A stretch of DNA of 64,000 nt from Acanthacorydalis orientalis. Taxonomy: Eukaryota; Arthropoda; Insecta; Megaloptera; Corydalidae. This document shows positions 38,380-50,833 of this stretch, one piece after another; positions within the stretch are counted from its first letter, which is position 1, and every line of letters begins with the position of its first letter. The position numbers and the translations under genes are program-made. The notes beneath the pieces were generated by a model, which ran no database searches, had not been told where the DNA came from, and saw only the letters and a list, made by a program, of their open reading frames with translations. The stretch lies in assembly GCA_034766995.1 (NCBI GenBank), contig CM068321.1, forward strand, positions 15,220,026 to 15,284,025. The letters are read 5' to 3'.

Positions 38380-39090
38380 ATCCATCACGAGAATTTGTAT
38401 AGAACGTGTCAAGTCACTGTGAAATGAAACTGATTCTATTCTAATTGAGTGATTTGTAGCATTCAGATGATTTATACGTTTATCTGCGTTGAATAGCGGT
38501 CTGTATCAACTCGAGTACTGTGAGCTTAAAGTATTTTATATTCGAATAATTTATCGTGCTCACAAATAACAATCCTTGATGTTCACTGCTTGATAAATAG
38601 ACTAGTGTTCAGCATTAATGTTACTTTAACATAAACGTAAGTCAACAAGAAGACCCATAACAGAGCTACACCATATGTGCAGCATGAGTTAGTGTCAACA
38701 AGGACTAATGTTACGGGTATGTATGTACATAGATACAACTATGGAAAGAGAACAGCTTTTCGACCCACATAATGTGTGCGGTTTTGCTAATTCATGAATA
38801 CGCCACTGCGGTAGGTATTTTGCGAGAGAGCTACATAACTCGTGCTGTATATACAACTGAACTAGACGAATGTTGTAACTAGCTCAGAACAAATGCCACG
38901 CAGTACATTATTCATTCGTCTATAATGAAATTAGCGGTTTCCGGCCCAATTTGAAACTGTACGTCGACAGTCCCATCCCTAATCTCGAATGCATTTTATG
39001 TGTCAATGAATGAACCATCGTTCTATGTAGGATGATGCTCGTATCAAAATATCAACGACGAAGTTCTTGAATTATATATAAACAGTTGAA
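38380..39090. other. Large complex island; candidate conserved regulatory region
   Basis: About 700 bp of varied sequence with few microsatellites. It has GTCAACAAG twice (38641 and 38696), a 7-bp hairpin TGTGAGC/GCTCACA (about 38519-38567) and a perfect 10-bp inverted repeat TAGACGAATG (38863-38872) / CATTCGTCTA (38913-38922). The following block has GAAATTAGCGGTTTCCGGCC and ACGTCGACAGTCCCATCCC. No open frame spans it. This density of unique words fits a conserved non-coding element or structured RNA gene better than neutral AT-rich DNA. Confidence 0.4.
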
Positions 39091-39184
39091 AATAATACCT
39101 ATACACTATACATATACATCTAAACGCAAAATGTACATATACGTTTACAAATATAGTACCTCATACGCATATACATACATACAC

Positions 39185-39194
<10 letters not shown>

Positions 39195-39244
<50 letters not shown>

Positions 39245-39253
39245 GATAGATAT
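39195..39253. repeat. (TA)n microsatellite with GATA units
   Basis: About 43 bp of TA repeats followed by ATATAGATAGATA. Confidence 0.93.
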
Positions 39254-40325
39254 GTATAGTTTTTTTAAACTATAAATGGAAAAATACATTTTTTTTATAA
39301 ACATTTTAATAATAATATTAATCATTTTGATCTAAATAAAAGCTACCAATTAAAAGTAAATTAATTCGGATGAATTATTTTCATTTTAATAACTAGTGTG
39401 TAGACTCCTTTAGAAAAATTATGTTTATTTTTTTCTCACTTATTTGTTATATTTACACTTAGTACAAAACATATTTATACAGAAAACAAAGTACATATCT
39501 CTATTTTCTTATGAAATCAGTATGAATCATATTATTTTGTATTATTGTATCAGTTTTAATGAGAATATTATTAAATATGTCTTCATGACTAGCATTGATT
39601 TTAAAATATATTTTTAACAAATTTATTTTATAAAATTTTTGATTACACAATTTTCCCATTTTTGTAAAACTGTCTTCAAAAATATAAAATTTTCTAACAA
39701 ATGAATGAGTAGAAGTGTACAAAACCCTTGATTTTAAGCTATTTCGAGTATTTTTCCATTTATTCGCCAAAAACAGATGTTTAAATCGTTTAAAAGAATA
39801 AATTAAAGAATCGAAGGAAAGTTTAAGTCGTGTATGGCTGGAAATAAAATATCAGTTAGATGTCTACAGAGCAATTAGTTGTGAACATATAGACATTTTA
39901 TATGGAAAATGTTTAAGCTGTAAAATACAATTAATCAATTATTACATTAGTGTTTTTATTTACTCATTATTAAGACCTGTCAATATTTATTAACAGCCTT
40001 GTATTTTCAAACCAAAATAACAAAGTGTGATTTGGGAAATAACATTTAAATGATTCGAAGTGAAGAATTTTGATGTGAAATAGAATTTATAACATAGTCA
40101 TAGATTTTATTATTCATTGTAGATTATTAATGTATTTTAATAAAATAAGACAAAATACGGAAGAAAATAGTAAAACAATTTATTAATACCATACTGGTTT
40201 TTGGCAAAAAAGTTATGATAATAGAAACCTATACCTTTTTAACCAATAGATTTTTTTTAAAATTAAGCCAACAGTTGTAGATTACTTCGCTATATAATAT
40301 TTTTCATTATTTTACTTGCAATTGT

Positions 40326-40350
40326 CAGTGGTTCTGAAACTTTTATATTT
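40326..40350 (+). mobile_element. Possible hAT transposon end
   Basis: CAGTGGTTCTGAAACTTTTA resembles the terminal repeat form of Charlie-type hAT elements and the sequence at 11572 (CAGTGATTCTCAAAC). No inverted right end or 8-bp target duplication was found within several hundred bases, so this is weak. Confidence 0.25.
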
Positions 40351-41389
40351 TTAAACTTGAAAAATATGGTATTTTAAGTCGAAATATCAAAACAAATCGG
40401 ATTTATAAAAAATTACAAAACAAATATATATGTACTTTATTTTATTATTTTATTAAAAAACGAAATTAAAAAAAATATTACATCTTGTTTTCGTGTATAA
40501 TTATTTTGGTGCACTGTAGAAGATTGCAGTGAGAACAGGTAGATTTTTACTCAACCACAGTTATGTCTATTGTTATCAGTTACGTTTTATTTTTAAATGA
40601 TATATCAAACATATTTAGTAATATCTTTGAAGATAAATTAAAACATTTATCCTGCTGGTCCATGTTTTTAAGGAGGCGTATGGAAAGTCTCATATTCGAG
40701 TTTTTTGTGAATTCAAATATCTTGCATGTGCGTCAGCCATGGCGAATGTGTTGATCCATTTTTAAACAAAAGGGAATAAATTTCCCACCTTCTAAATATT
40801 CATGAAATAATTATCAAAACGCATTTAACACCATATAATGCAAATTGAAATAACATACCATATTGAATCTATTTTAATAAAGAAAAGAAAATATTGATAA
40901 AATATAATAGATATGAATAAAAAAATAAAAATAATTTTATAAATACGGTTTTAAGTGCAAGCTATAAGTAAATAAAATGATTATATACATGAACTTCGTA
41001 TAATTATATTCTTGAATGATAAAATGTAAATAAAATTTTCCAAATGTAAGAAAAAGTTTTGAAAAAATATAAAAAAATATATATAGTAATATATTAATAT
41101 TTCAAAAAGAAGATTATATACTTTTTTAAGTCTCAGTTCTTGATTCATATTTTTAATATATATATATTACTTTAAAATGAAAATCATATTTTCTTTCATA
41201 TGATTACAATTTTTAGAAGTGTACAAAATGGATTTTATAAAAAAATGAGATCATGCGTATAGAACGATATTTAATATAAATCACGTAAAACATTGGCTTA
41301 TAAAAATTCACTGCGACATAGCATAATCCTAGAATAAATTTTAATATTCTAGCAAAAAAACTTGCAAACTATACACCTAATTTAATCTT

Positions 41390-41600
41390 ACGCCACGGTT
41401 TTCACCAAAGGTGGAAAATTCTATCGATTTAAAATGTGAACATCGACCGTTACAACTTCATTTTCAATGCAAATATATGTAACTGAGTCCAATTACACAT
41501 TCTGTTTTATCTGTTTCGTTTAATTTGTTCCCGAGAGTTAAATTGTCCTCAGCTGCCTTATTCGTTTTCTTCATCGTTTAACTTAAATAAATACGAACAT
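41390..41600. other. Small complex island with bulged hairpin
   Basis: Contains ACGGTTTTCAC with GTGAA and ACCGT downstream (bulged inverted repeat), and inner CACCAAAGGTG. Also TTCCCGAGAGTTAAATTG and CCTCAGCTGCC. No frame spans it. Confidence 0.25.
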
Positions 41601-41687
41601 TTATACATATATAATAAAAGACGTTCATTAATATATGCCCAAATTCTTCGATGGCTTCATTTTGTTCAACAGTTCCAATTACATGTG

Positions 41688-41753
41688 TGTGTGTGTATAT
41701 ATATATATGTATTTATATATATATATATACATATGTATATATATATACATATG

Positions 41754-41797
<44 letters not shown>

Positions 41798-41832
41798 CAT
41801 ATATATATATATGTGTATATATATATATATAG
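41688..41832. repeat. Complex (TG)/(TA)/(CATA) microsatellite cluster
   Basis: About 145 bp beginning with TGTGTG and dominated by TA and ATACATATG units. The two overlapping plus frames here are Tyr/Ile translations of the repeat. Confidence 0.92.
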
Positions 41833-42004
41833 TTTGTGTGTGTTTCCTACAGTTTCGGAATTAACGAAAATCTAAATTAAAGAATTATACTTTGTTCAGA
41901 TTCAACTAATAAAGAAATAGTAGGGTAGTACTTGTCTTGAAAAATCTACATTTACTTAAGTTATTAATTGTAAACATGCATGTAAAACTAAAAATTCAAA
42001 TTGA

Positions 42005-42036
<32 letters not shown>

Positions 42037-42347
42037 ATGTGTCTAAAATTGTGTTAATACTCCAAAGTCTATTTAATAGTTACAAGATGTTAATTATAAA
42101 TACAAATTAGATCGTATATTTTGTCAGGCTTAGATTTAACACAGCTTCGCAATTGAAACCAAGTAATTATTAATCTGACGTTAAAATCAATAGCGTTTTC
42201 AATGAATTATATATAAATGTTATTGTACTCTCTTCCTGTGTATTTGATAGTCATGGCTATTTTGATTAAATTTTTCAATGTAATTTTTCTACAATTTTGT
42301 AGGGAACAAACTGTACAGTTTTTTCAACAATTTATACTGAATAACTA

Positions 42348-42348
<1 letters not shown>

Positions 42349-42392
<44 letters not shown>
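42349..42392. repeat. (TA)n microsatellite
   Basis: About 44 bp of TA dinucleotides. Confidence 0.95.
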
Positions 42393-42397
<5 letters not shown>

Positions 42398-43175
42398 TGT
42401 GTGTGTACACATATATCATATTAATATTAAATAATTATCTTAAGTAATATCGAAAAAATATGAAGGAGTTAATAGCCATTATCATGTATATTTCTTTTCT
42501 GTACACTTAATATATTTAAATTTTAAGTAAATTTATAATAGAAATATACGAAATATTTTTTTAGAAATGTGAGTAAATTCGTTAATATACATCACTCACA
42601 CATAAACAAAAAATATTTGTTATGTTAAAGGAAAACAATATAATACTATGTATGTCAGTATAATAGATAAATAAAAAAATATACTTAATAAAAATATAGC
42701 TTCAAATAAATTCTGCTGTTTTTAGAAATATATATATATAATATATATATGTATATATATATATATATGTATATATATGTATATATATATATATATTTGT
42801 TTCACGAACTTTAATCTAGGTAAAAAAATATGTATACAATTTTAGATGAAGAAGAAAAAAAATCACTCGCTATGGATAAATGTAATCCGTTTAAGAGATA
42901 CGCAGATAAAAGATAACAAAAGTTATTTTGAATAGCCATGACTTGAATAGAGCTATTCTGACTTTGATATCTTTGCGGTACATATTGTAATATCTATTCA
43001 TAACATTTACAACAATATTCTATACACTGGTAAAAAATGCACCAATCCGCTTAGCAAAGCAAAAAAGAAGAGGTTTTTTGCAGCTTTACTTATTAGAAAT
43101 ATACGTATATATCTATAGAATTCTATAAAGACTTACATTATGTACAAATGTGTATAACTGCATTTGTATACATGC

Positions 43176-43188
<13 letters not shown>

Positions 43189-43234
<46 letters not shown>
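43189..43234. repeat. (TA)n microsatellite
   Basis: About 46 bp of TA repeats after CATACATACATA. Confidence 0.95.
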
Positions 43235-43236
<2 letters not shown>

Positions 43237-43967
43237 GTTAACGCGCTTGGACTTAAAAAATAATAGTTTTTAACAATGTTTAGTAAATTATAAAACCTAA
43301 CTTGTAATAATATACTTTAATTAAGTGTTTTCTGCAATTAATATGGTATTCATTACATATTTCATTACTGCTCTTTTAAAGATACCAATTTTATTGGGTT
43401 TTCCCATTGACCTACGTTTTATAGAATTTGATTATATAGAAAATTTTCCTTTAACTTTTATAGAAATGGAATTCTGAAATATATTGACTCTTGGAAATTT
43501 TCTGTATTTTCTTTAAATTACACATAGATTTGATATTATGTAAACGGTTAATATTTTCTATTAAAATTAAATTATATAATTTGATGACTAGAGTAGAACT
43601 TGTTTTTGATTAATTGAGTGATTTAAATAAAAAACTAAAAAAGAAAAGAAAGACTGAAATCATCTTTCATTGTACTTTTTAAACAAAACCATATATATGT
43701 TAATATGTATATGTGTGTAATATATATATATATATATATAATATAAGTAATAAATACAATGGAGTATTCCCTGAGAAAAAGTTATTTTAAAATTTATTTT
43801 TAATTGATTTTAGTATATTAATTAGTTCAATTAGTTAAATTCAATTATACAAACCGGAACTCTAAGTAAGTATAGTTTAAAATAAAATATTAAAACATGT
43901 ATAGAACTAGGTTTTCAAATGTTGCATATTTGAATGAAGTAAATTTATTTATAATTTGTAAAAAATA

Positions 43968-44008
<41 letters not shown>

Positions 44009-44555
44009 CAACATACAGAAAACAATCTCTTAGAATAATAATATCTTGACATCAATTTCAACATTTCATACAATTTGAAATATTGTTTTCGTCCAATTAT
44101 AATTGACAAAAGCTCTTGTTTATCCTTAACGTCATTCATTCTCCATTCATTTTGAAATGCAGATGTTTAGAAATTCAGAATTATTAAATTAATAGCAATA
44201 TACGACATTTGAAAGAATTTCATTTAATATCAATTTGGAACGTGTATAAAATACTGTTAAAAGTTCAAAAGTCTTCTGGAACTGTAAATTTTTTTAAAAG
44301 TATTATAGCTGTTCGATAAAAGTAATTTATAATTATTTCTTAAATAAAATATTAGTATTTTTTTTTAATTATTTTACATTAATTGAATTACAATAAATAA
44401 TTGAAATTATGCCTTTTATGGGTTAAATTCCTAAATTTGTATTCTTTCATTCACATTCCAAATTTATATTAATTAAGTTTTCATTATTATCTTATTTTCA
44501 TTATGTTATACAGAAATTTGATTTATTTTATATTATTATATATATATATATATAA

Positions 44556-44762
44556 TATAGATCGATTCAACTTAGGATTCCATGCGAAAGTATTAAGAAA
44601 AACCATATTATATAAATTAACCGCCATTCAGTATTTTAGTTCAATTGTATTTTAGTATTGAATTGAACCAAAGTACTTAATAACAAACAACATGACTTAT
44701 CTGCACTCTCTTTTAACACTTACATGTGGAAGTGTTGAATGAATGAATTGAATCGCCCTATA
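44556..44762 (+). mobile_element. MITE-like element (TATAGG type), copy 2
   Basis: About 207 bp with the left end TATAGATCGATTCAACTTAG and the right end, inverted, TATAGGGCGATTCAATTCAT. The interior shares TTAAGAAAAACCATATTAT with the copy at 31287-31505 (TTAAGAAAAGCCATGTTAT), plus a TTTTAGT-rich block. Non-coding. Two related copies in the same orientation make an old non-autonomous family likely. Confidence 0.55.
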
Positions 44763-45365
44763 TTAAAATATTAATTAATTTACATCCAGTTTATCCAAAC
44801 ATTAATGAGTTAATATGATGGTATTTCATATTTTGAATTTATGTTTTAAGAATTAATATAATAATAAAGTAAATAATTCATTCTATAATTAACTATTTCC
44901 ATGTGTTATTGAAAAATAAAAAAATACATATACTGTAAAATATATATTAGTTAAAAATATTTTAATTATATTAAACTAATTCTGTTTATAAAAGTATGTT
45001 TAATTTGATATAAAATAACAAATTATAGAAGATAAAGTATAAATATACAAAAAAACTAATCAAAGTAATTAATTTTCAATAAGTACTTTGAGTAAATTTA
45101 ACATTACGCTAGGAATTTCTGAGCTCATTAAATGACAACTTTTTATAACTAGTTTTGTTGAATGCGAAAAGTTTCTTGGATGAAAAAATAAATTTAAATA
45201 CACGCAGATATTCTTTTTATTCTAAATACAATTGTTATTCAGTAAAAAAACTAGATTAAATAAACTTAAAGTAGGTCAAACAAGTAAATAGAACGTACAC
45301 GAAATTACGTTTAAACAGAAACTATAAACACCTACCACAGACCTTTATAAATGTATATATACACG

Positions 45366-45397
<32 letters not shown>

Positions 45398-46057
45398 CAC
45401 ACACACTTATCTATATACTATATATGTCTTAAATATTTTCATTTGAATTCATTATAGTAATGAAATTTGAACTCTTGTCTGGTATAAAATATTTGTATTT
45501 ATTATTTAAATCTATGTTAACGAGTAAATTCAATAAATAATGATTTAAATAAAGTAGTGAAAGCAAAAATGTTTAATTTTTAATGTTATATTATTTTAAG
45601 ATAATGATAAATATAATAATAAATCATTCTGAGGTGAAAATGATTTTTTTATATTTTTAATGAAAATTATAATTTCTATCTTACAAGATCGGACAAATAA
45701 TAACAAAAATTTATAAAAAATATATAGAGGAAATAAAAATATTCATAAACTAAGTAAACTAAAATCAACACATTTTATATATCAAAGTGACTACATTTGA
45801 ATACTTTTGTGTTATAGATATTTAAAAAGCAACCAGGCGTTCGTACAAAGTATAATACAAAAAGTAAAGATAAAAAGAATAAGAAAATTTTACACTGATA
45901 TAAGATTTCAGGTAATAAAGTTGAATTTATTGAAAAAGAATAAATAAAAATAAGTAAAGATACTGATAAATTCACAAATAAAAATTTTTATCGACTTTAA
46001 AGAAAGACTAATGTAGTTTATATATAAAAAAGGAGTTTTGCTTCAGAAAAAGGATTT
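44763..46057. other. AT-rich non-coding stretch
   Basis: No gene is recognised. A compound TA/CA tract lies at about 45353-45405. The 66-codon reverse frame at 45775-45975 has only base-composition character. Confidence 0.6.
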
Positions 46058-46193
46058 CTTTAGTGTCACTAAAGGTAAATGGCTCCTGTAGGAATTTAGG
46101 TAAGTCGTAAATAAGTAGCAAAAATGTGGGTTGTGTAGTTGAAATGAACGGTTCTTTCATTGCTTCGCTGGATGTTCTGCGAGTTACACATTT

Positions 46194-46195
<2 letters not shown>
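46058..46195. other. Short palindrome and complex patch
   Basis: CTTTAGTGTCACTAAAG (46058-46074) is a perfect 8-bp inverted repeat around one base. It is followed by about 120 bp of mixed sequence (GGCTCCTGTAGG, TTGCTTCGCTGGATGTTC) without a frame. Confidence 0.4.

Positions 46196-46198
<3 letters not shown>

Positions 46199-46237
<39 letters not shown>
46199..46237. repeat. (TA)n microsatellite
   Basis: About 39 bp of TA dinucleotides. Confidence 0.95.
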
Positions 46238-46240
<3 letters not shown>

Positions 46241-46887
46241 GAAATATAGTTTATATATACAAAAAAAAAATATTTTTAAATTTAATTTGAAAATTGATAA
46301 ATCTAACATAGACTAAATATTAATATATACTTCTACATATTGGAAATATACGCAACTCTATTTTCCAAAGAGACTATTTGAGAGAAAAATCTGCAAAGTC
46401 CTTTAGCCTGGACATCTCTCTCGAGATGGAACCATCTTAGATTTCATTCGTTCACTGATAATTAATATTTTATATTTGAAATATTCCTAAAACAATAGAC
46501 ACAATATTATTGATTATCCATAAAGTTTATTTGATAATATTACTATACCATATTATAGAAATATTATACCAAATACCCGAATCTAATGCTAAAAAAAATC
46601 TGAGAAACAAAATTTGTCCAACTTTCTTTCATTTTTTAAAAATGTCTATTCATAGTACATAAATCTTTCATTTCATGGATAATTAAATAGTAATTGTTTG
46701 TGAAAATATGCATATTAAAAAATTGTCATCATTTAGTATAAGATAATTCTTACATAACTTTGAAAAAATTAACATTTTCTTCAGAAAATAACAGTAGTAA
46801 CCAAAAAATTGTAGTAATTTATATTTTTTAATATAAATTAACTTCCATTATTCTCAGTCATAATATTCTCTCTCAATAATTCATAAG

Positions 46888-46889
<2 letters not shown>

Positions 46890-46949
<60 letters not shown>
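46890..46949. repeat. (TA)n microsatellite
   Basis: About 60 bp of uninterrupted TA dinucleotides. Confidence 0.95.
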
Positions 46950-46951
<2 letters not shown>

Positions 46952-47772
46952 CCTAATTTAGACCAGGACATGCGTTGTTTGTATTTATAAATTCATTAAT
47001 CTTTTAAGACGGACTACATTAAAAACATAATTAAAAAAAAACAATTTATTTCTTATATATATATATATATATATATATCCATATAAATATTAAAACTAAA
47101 ATTGTAGTAGTCAATTATACACACAAAATAAATTTGAATTAATGTCTTTAGCAAATTTGTAAGAGACCTCATAACTCATATAAACCATATACACAGATCG
47201 TGTCGGAAGTAGATAAATGTAACCTCACTGAAACCTTTTCTCAAATTATAGTCATACAGTAGTCATTACTAAACGCCACGTGGATCTGAGTCTAATGTAA
47301 ATATAATGCACACATCTAGAGAACAGTACGTACTTTAAATCAAATTTAGCTCAATAAATGGCTTTGCCAACAGGCACGGGATAAAAAATCTATTTTTTAT
47401 ATGAAATATAGGTATGTGTGTAATATGACTCTTGCACTTGTTATTGCATAATATATTATGATTATTATTATTAAAATTATATTTATATATAATAGTAATA
47501 TTGATGGAGTGTTGAATTATAGTCTTTATTTATATTATATTATAAAATTGATATAAAATAGTAAAGATATTTAATTATTTTTCATAATTTTGATTCATTT
47601 TTTAACAAATGAAAATAATTTTACCCTTTTTTAAATAAATAGATTATCTTTTTTTATATGTCTCGAAATTAAAATTTTTCCATTTAATATTATTCAGTTA
47701 ATTAATTAAATATGACATTTTTTCTGTCAATTTTCAATTTTTTATTGTTTTACTGTTAAAAATATTTCATTT

Positions 47773-47775
<3 letters not shown>

Positions 47776-47811
<36 letters not shown>
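47776..47811. repeat. (TA)n microsatellite
   Basis: About 36 bp of TA dinucleotides. Confidence 0.95.
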
Positions 47812-47816
<5 letters not shown>

Positions 47817-48066
47817 TTAAAAAAACACAAACAAAAACAAATTACTATAAAAAAGCAGCGTTGATACAAGCGACAACATATTATTAACAGTAAATAAATT
47901 TAATGAATAATATTTCATAAGCTGAACGGGGATTAAATGATGTTTATTTAGAGTATTTAAATAAAAATATTCTAGTTGGAACTTTTTTTCTTAAATTCGT
48001 ATTTAGAAAGTAAATTGGGATTTATTTAAAACAGAATGAATGAAATTACATCAATAATTAATATAA

Positions 48067-48067
<1 letters not shown>

Positions 48068-48109
<42 letters not shown>
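48068..48109. repeat. (TA)n microsatellite
   Basis: About 42 bp of TA dinucleotides. Confidence 0.95.
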
Positions 48110-48113
<4 letters not shown>

Positions 48114-49149
48114 CATCTATAACAAATTTGAAAATCTGTGATGATTTGAAAAAAAGTAGAGATCAATTTATGATATATTTTTTTCTTTACTAAATTGGCA
48201 ATTAGTGCGTATTAGATAATTACCATGGAATTGTTTAATGTTATTTGATGTATCTGTAGTCAGATGTTACTTTTTATCTCTATTTATTATTTCCAGTTAC
48301 TGTAACATATTTTACTTTTCATTTGGTTATTGTTGGTAAATGGAAAAAATGAACATACATAAAAAATATTAATTAGTATAGACCACTAAAAATTAAAATC
48401 TACTCTTTATGAAATATATTCCGAATACTTTTTCTGTATTTTTTAAAAAGTATTTTATTTTGAAATAATGAGTAATTAATAAGTAATTATTAATATTAAT
48501 TTACTTGAATTTTAACATATTTAAATACAAAAACTAACATCAATTTACAGTAATATTTTTTAACGTTAAACAATAAATAATATAAAATCTAACATTAATT
48601 ATTTTAGATAAAATTAGTACATATTATTCGTTTATACCTATTGATAATTTTATTTTTGTATATTTTATTAATCAGTCGAAAATATTTTATATACATTTTC
48701 TAGTATTATTATATTTAATTAATTTTTCCATTGTCTTCATTAATTATATACTTTTCTCTCTGTAAATATATATATATATATATATATATTTGTATACAAA
48801 AGTAAGAATATTTAATTTTTAGAAACTTTTGCTTTGATAAATCATTTCTGAATTTTATACACGTTAGCACAAAAATGAAAATGAAAACAGTACAATTGAT
48901 AAAAGAAAAGTTATATGAATATTCATTTTTTTATTCGATATGGTTTAATACATTTGTATGTTATTGATTTCTAAATTTATGAACTTTTATTTATTCTTCA
49001 TAGGATTTTTTTAGAAAACATGTTATTTTAATTTTTTTTAAATCAATCTACAAACAATTGTTGAAAAAGTAAATTACTAAGTCTATTAGAGAGAATTTCA
49101 CTTTTAACAAATCAACCAAAAACGTTTTGATTTAAACAATCAGTAATTA

Positions 49150-49230
49150 ATTTTTGACTATTACTTATTATTTTGATGTTTGATGATTATTTTGATTATT
49201 ACTTATGCACATTTCGATAGAGATTTCATA
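49150..49230 (-). repeat. Dispersed repeat family, copy D (inverted)
   Basis: Read on the minus strand it gives TCTATCGAAATGTGCATAAG followed by TAATAATCAAAATAATCATC. This matches copies A, B and C through the AAATG-GCATAAG-AATCAAAA core. Confidence 0.55.
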
Positions 49231-49395
49231 CTATGAATGTATGGATTTGTTATCAGATTGAGGATAAGTCAAATTAGTCCATACTATAAAATACTATCAT
49301 TATAAAATATAGTTATATGCTTTATGTGTGATTCTGGAAACATGTTAACCTAATGATCTTTATCTTTTTTGATCATCTGAGTATTCTATTCTCTG

Positions 49396-49467
49396 CTACT
49401 AGTTTCAGCACGTGTACCATCGTGAATAAGATAATACATATTCTAATATTTATCTGAAAATCTACTA
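49396..49467 (+). mobile_element. Possible small inverted-repeat element (CACGTG type), copy 2
   Basis: CTACTAGTTTCAGCACGTG starts the copy, followed by TACCATCGTGAATAA, matching 30927-30960 in diverged form. A weaker inverted end, CTGAAAATCTACTA, lies at 49454-49467. Confidence 0.33.
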
Positions 49468-50749
49468 AAACCTTTCAACACAATAAATAAAAGTAAATAA
49501 ATATTTCTATTATAAAAATTTGCTGTGTTTTTTTATAAAACATTTGTTTATTTATAAGATTTAATTCATAAATTATTTAGAAAAATATATCTAATTTTTT
49601 ATCTCAATTAATTAAAATGTGTTCATGTTTAATATTTAATTATTTTTTTTGCTAGTCATCTTTTTCCCTTATTATAAAAAATGTATTTTAATAGACTAAT
49701 ATGATTAATACATCTCGATGAAATTTAAAACGTCTTTCTTTTGTAAATATTTTTATAAAATTAAATATTTATAAAAATTGAGAATTTTTCATTCTGTCTG
49801 GACGTTTTACATTAAATGTTGATATTGTTAAAAAAATGTTTGAAAAACATTTATGTAAATTACAAAACAAAATGTATAATAGATCTCGAACAAAACATTT
49901 TAAAAATAGAGTGAGAATCTTGAAAAACGATAAAACAATATGTACCTTTTTCAAGAAACAATTCTTGTGAACTGAAAACGAAAAAAAGAACATATACTAT
50001 ATTGTCTTTTACTATGTTATTCTGAAAAGCTCACCTGCGTCAACAAATAACGAAGAAAAAATAGTTTTTCTCGTCCACAGGTGTGTTTTTTATACGTTAA
50101 CATGTTTTTATATATGACGTTAGTGACAGTCAATATGTTACAAACGAAAATATTGAACATATATTTTCAAGCGTACGGTCTGGGATTCTTATTATTATTT
50201 TATAATTTCAGTATTTATATTGTAAATTTTAATAATGATCAATAGAAACTGAACTAGCACTGAAGCGAAAATAAATGTTTTCATTAAATAACTTTAAGTA
50301 AAATAAAAATGATTTCTTAGAATTTATTTTTAAATTGTGTATTCTAAATGAATAATTCACAATATATGATCTTAATGGATCATCGTAATGGATACAAGTG
50401 TAAAATAATTATATATATATATATAGATAGAGAGAGAGAGAGAATTTTGTAAAATTATTGTACGCTTCTATTTAATATTTATTTCCAGTATTTATTGAAT
50501 TATCGGTCGATGTATGTTTAATTTTTTCCACATTATTAAAAATATCAGTTATCACAAAAATATTTAGCTATCCAAGCGAAAATTAATTTACATTGTAGTT
50601 TAACTTTCTTTGATTAAAATTACTATTCGAGAAATATAATGAATGTCAGAAAAGTGAATACTCTTCAGTGTAAAATTAACAGTTGGATTATCCATATCTA
50701 TCATAATAATCATGAGTTTTTATTAGTTGCTCATTAAACAGTGACTTAC

Positions 50750-50833
50750 TGTTATCTAACTCAAGTACCTATTCCTAAGAGATGTCAGACTAACCTGATG
50801 CCTCTTGGGAATTGGTATCTGTGTGAGATACCA
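50750..50833 (+). ncRNA. Candidate pre-microRNA-like hairpin
   Basis: The arms fold as a single stem: each base from 50750 to 50788 faces its partner from 50833 back to 50795. Of 39 positions, 29 are Watson-Crick pairs and 4 are G-U; six single mismatches are scattered along the stem. There are no bulges, and the loop is ACTAAC. The best block is ATTCCTAAGAG (50771-50781) against CTCTTGGGAAT (50802-50812). The plus strand folds better, since its G-U pairs become C-A on the minus strand. Size, loop and scattered mismatches suit an insect pre-miRNA. I do not recognise either arm as a known miRNA. A decayed palindromic MITE is the main alternative. Confidence 0.45.

Larger units (their letters stand above)
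39091..41389. other. AT-rich stretch with TA tract and possible hAT end
   Basis: No gene is recognised. A CATA-rich patch (39168-39194) leads into (TA)n at 39195-39237. The reverse frame at 39501-39770 (89 codons) is Lys/Asn/Phe/Ile-rich and unassigned. A possible hAT terminus lies at 40326. Confidence 0.55.
41833..44555. other. AT-rich stretch with many TA tracts
   Basis: No gene is recognised. TA tracts lie at about 42006-42036 (with TG), 42349-42392, 42726-42796 (compound), 43189-43234, 43720-43741 and 43974-44002. Confidence 0.6.
46238..50749. other. AT-rich stretch with TA tracts and two repeat copies
   Basis: No gene is recognised. TA tracts lie at 46890-46949, 47057-47079, 47776-47811, 48068-48109, 48768-48789 and 50411-50424 with (GA)n. 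A complex patch at 47180-47400 holds CGCCACGTGGATCTGAG (an E-box). Dispersed repeat copy D and the second CACGTG-type element lie at 49150-49467. Confidence 0.6.

Noticed and set aside
39501..39770. Reverse-strand 89-codon frame as a gene
   Set aside because: Residues are Lys/Asn/Ile/Phe-rich as the base composition predicts, with no motif, no island composition and no splice or promoter evidence.
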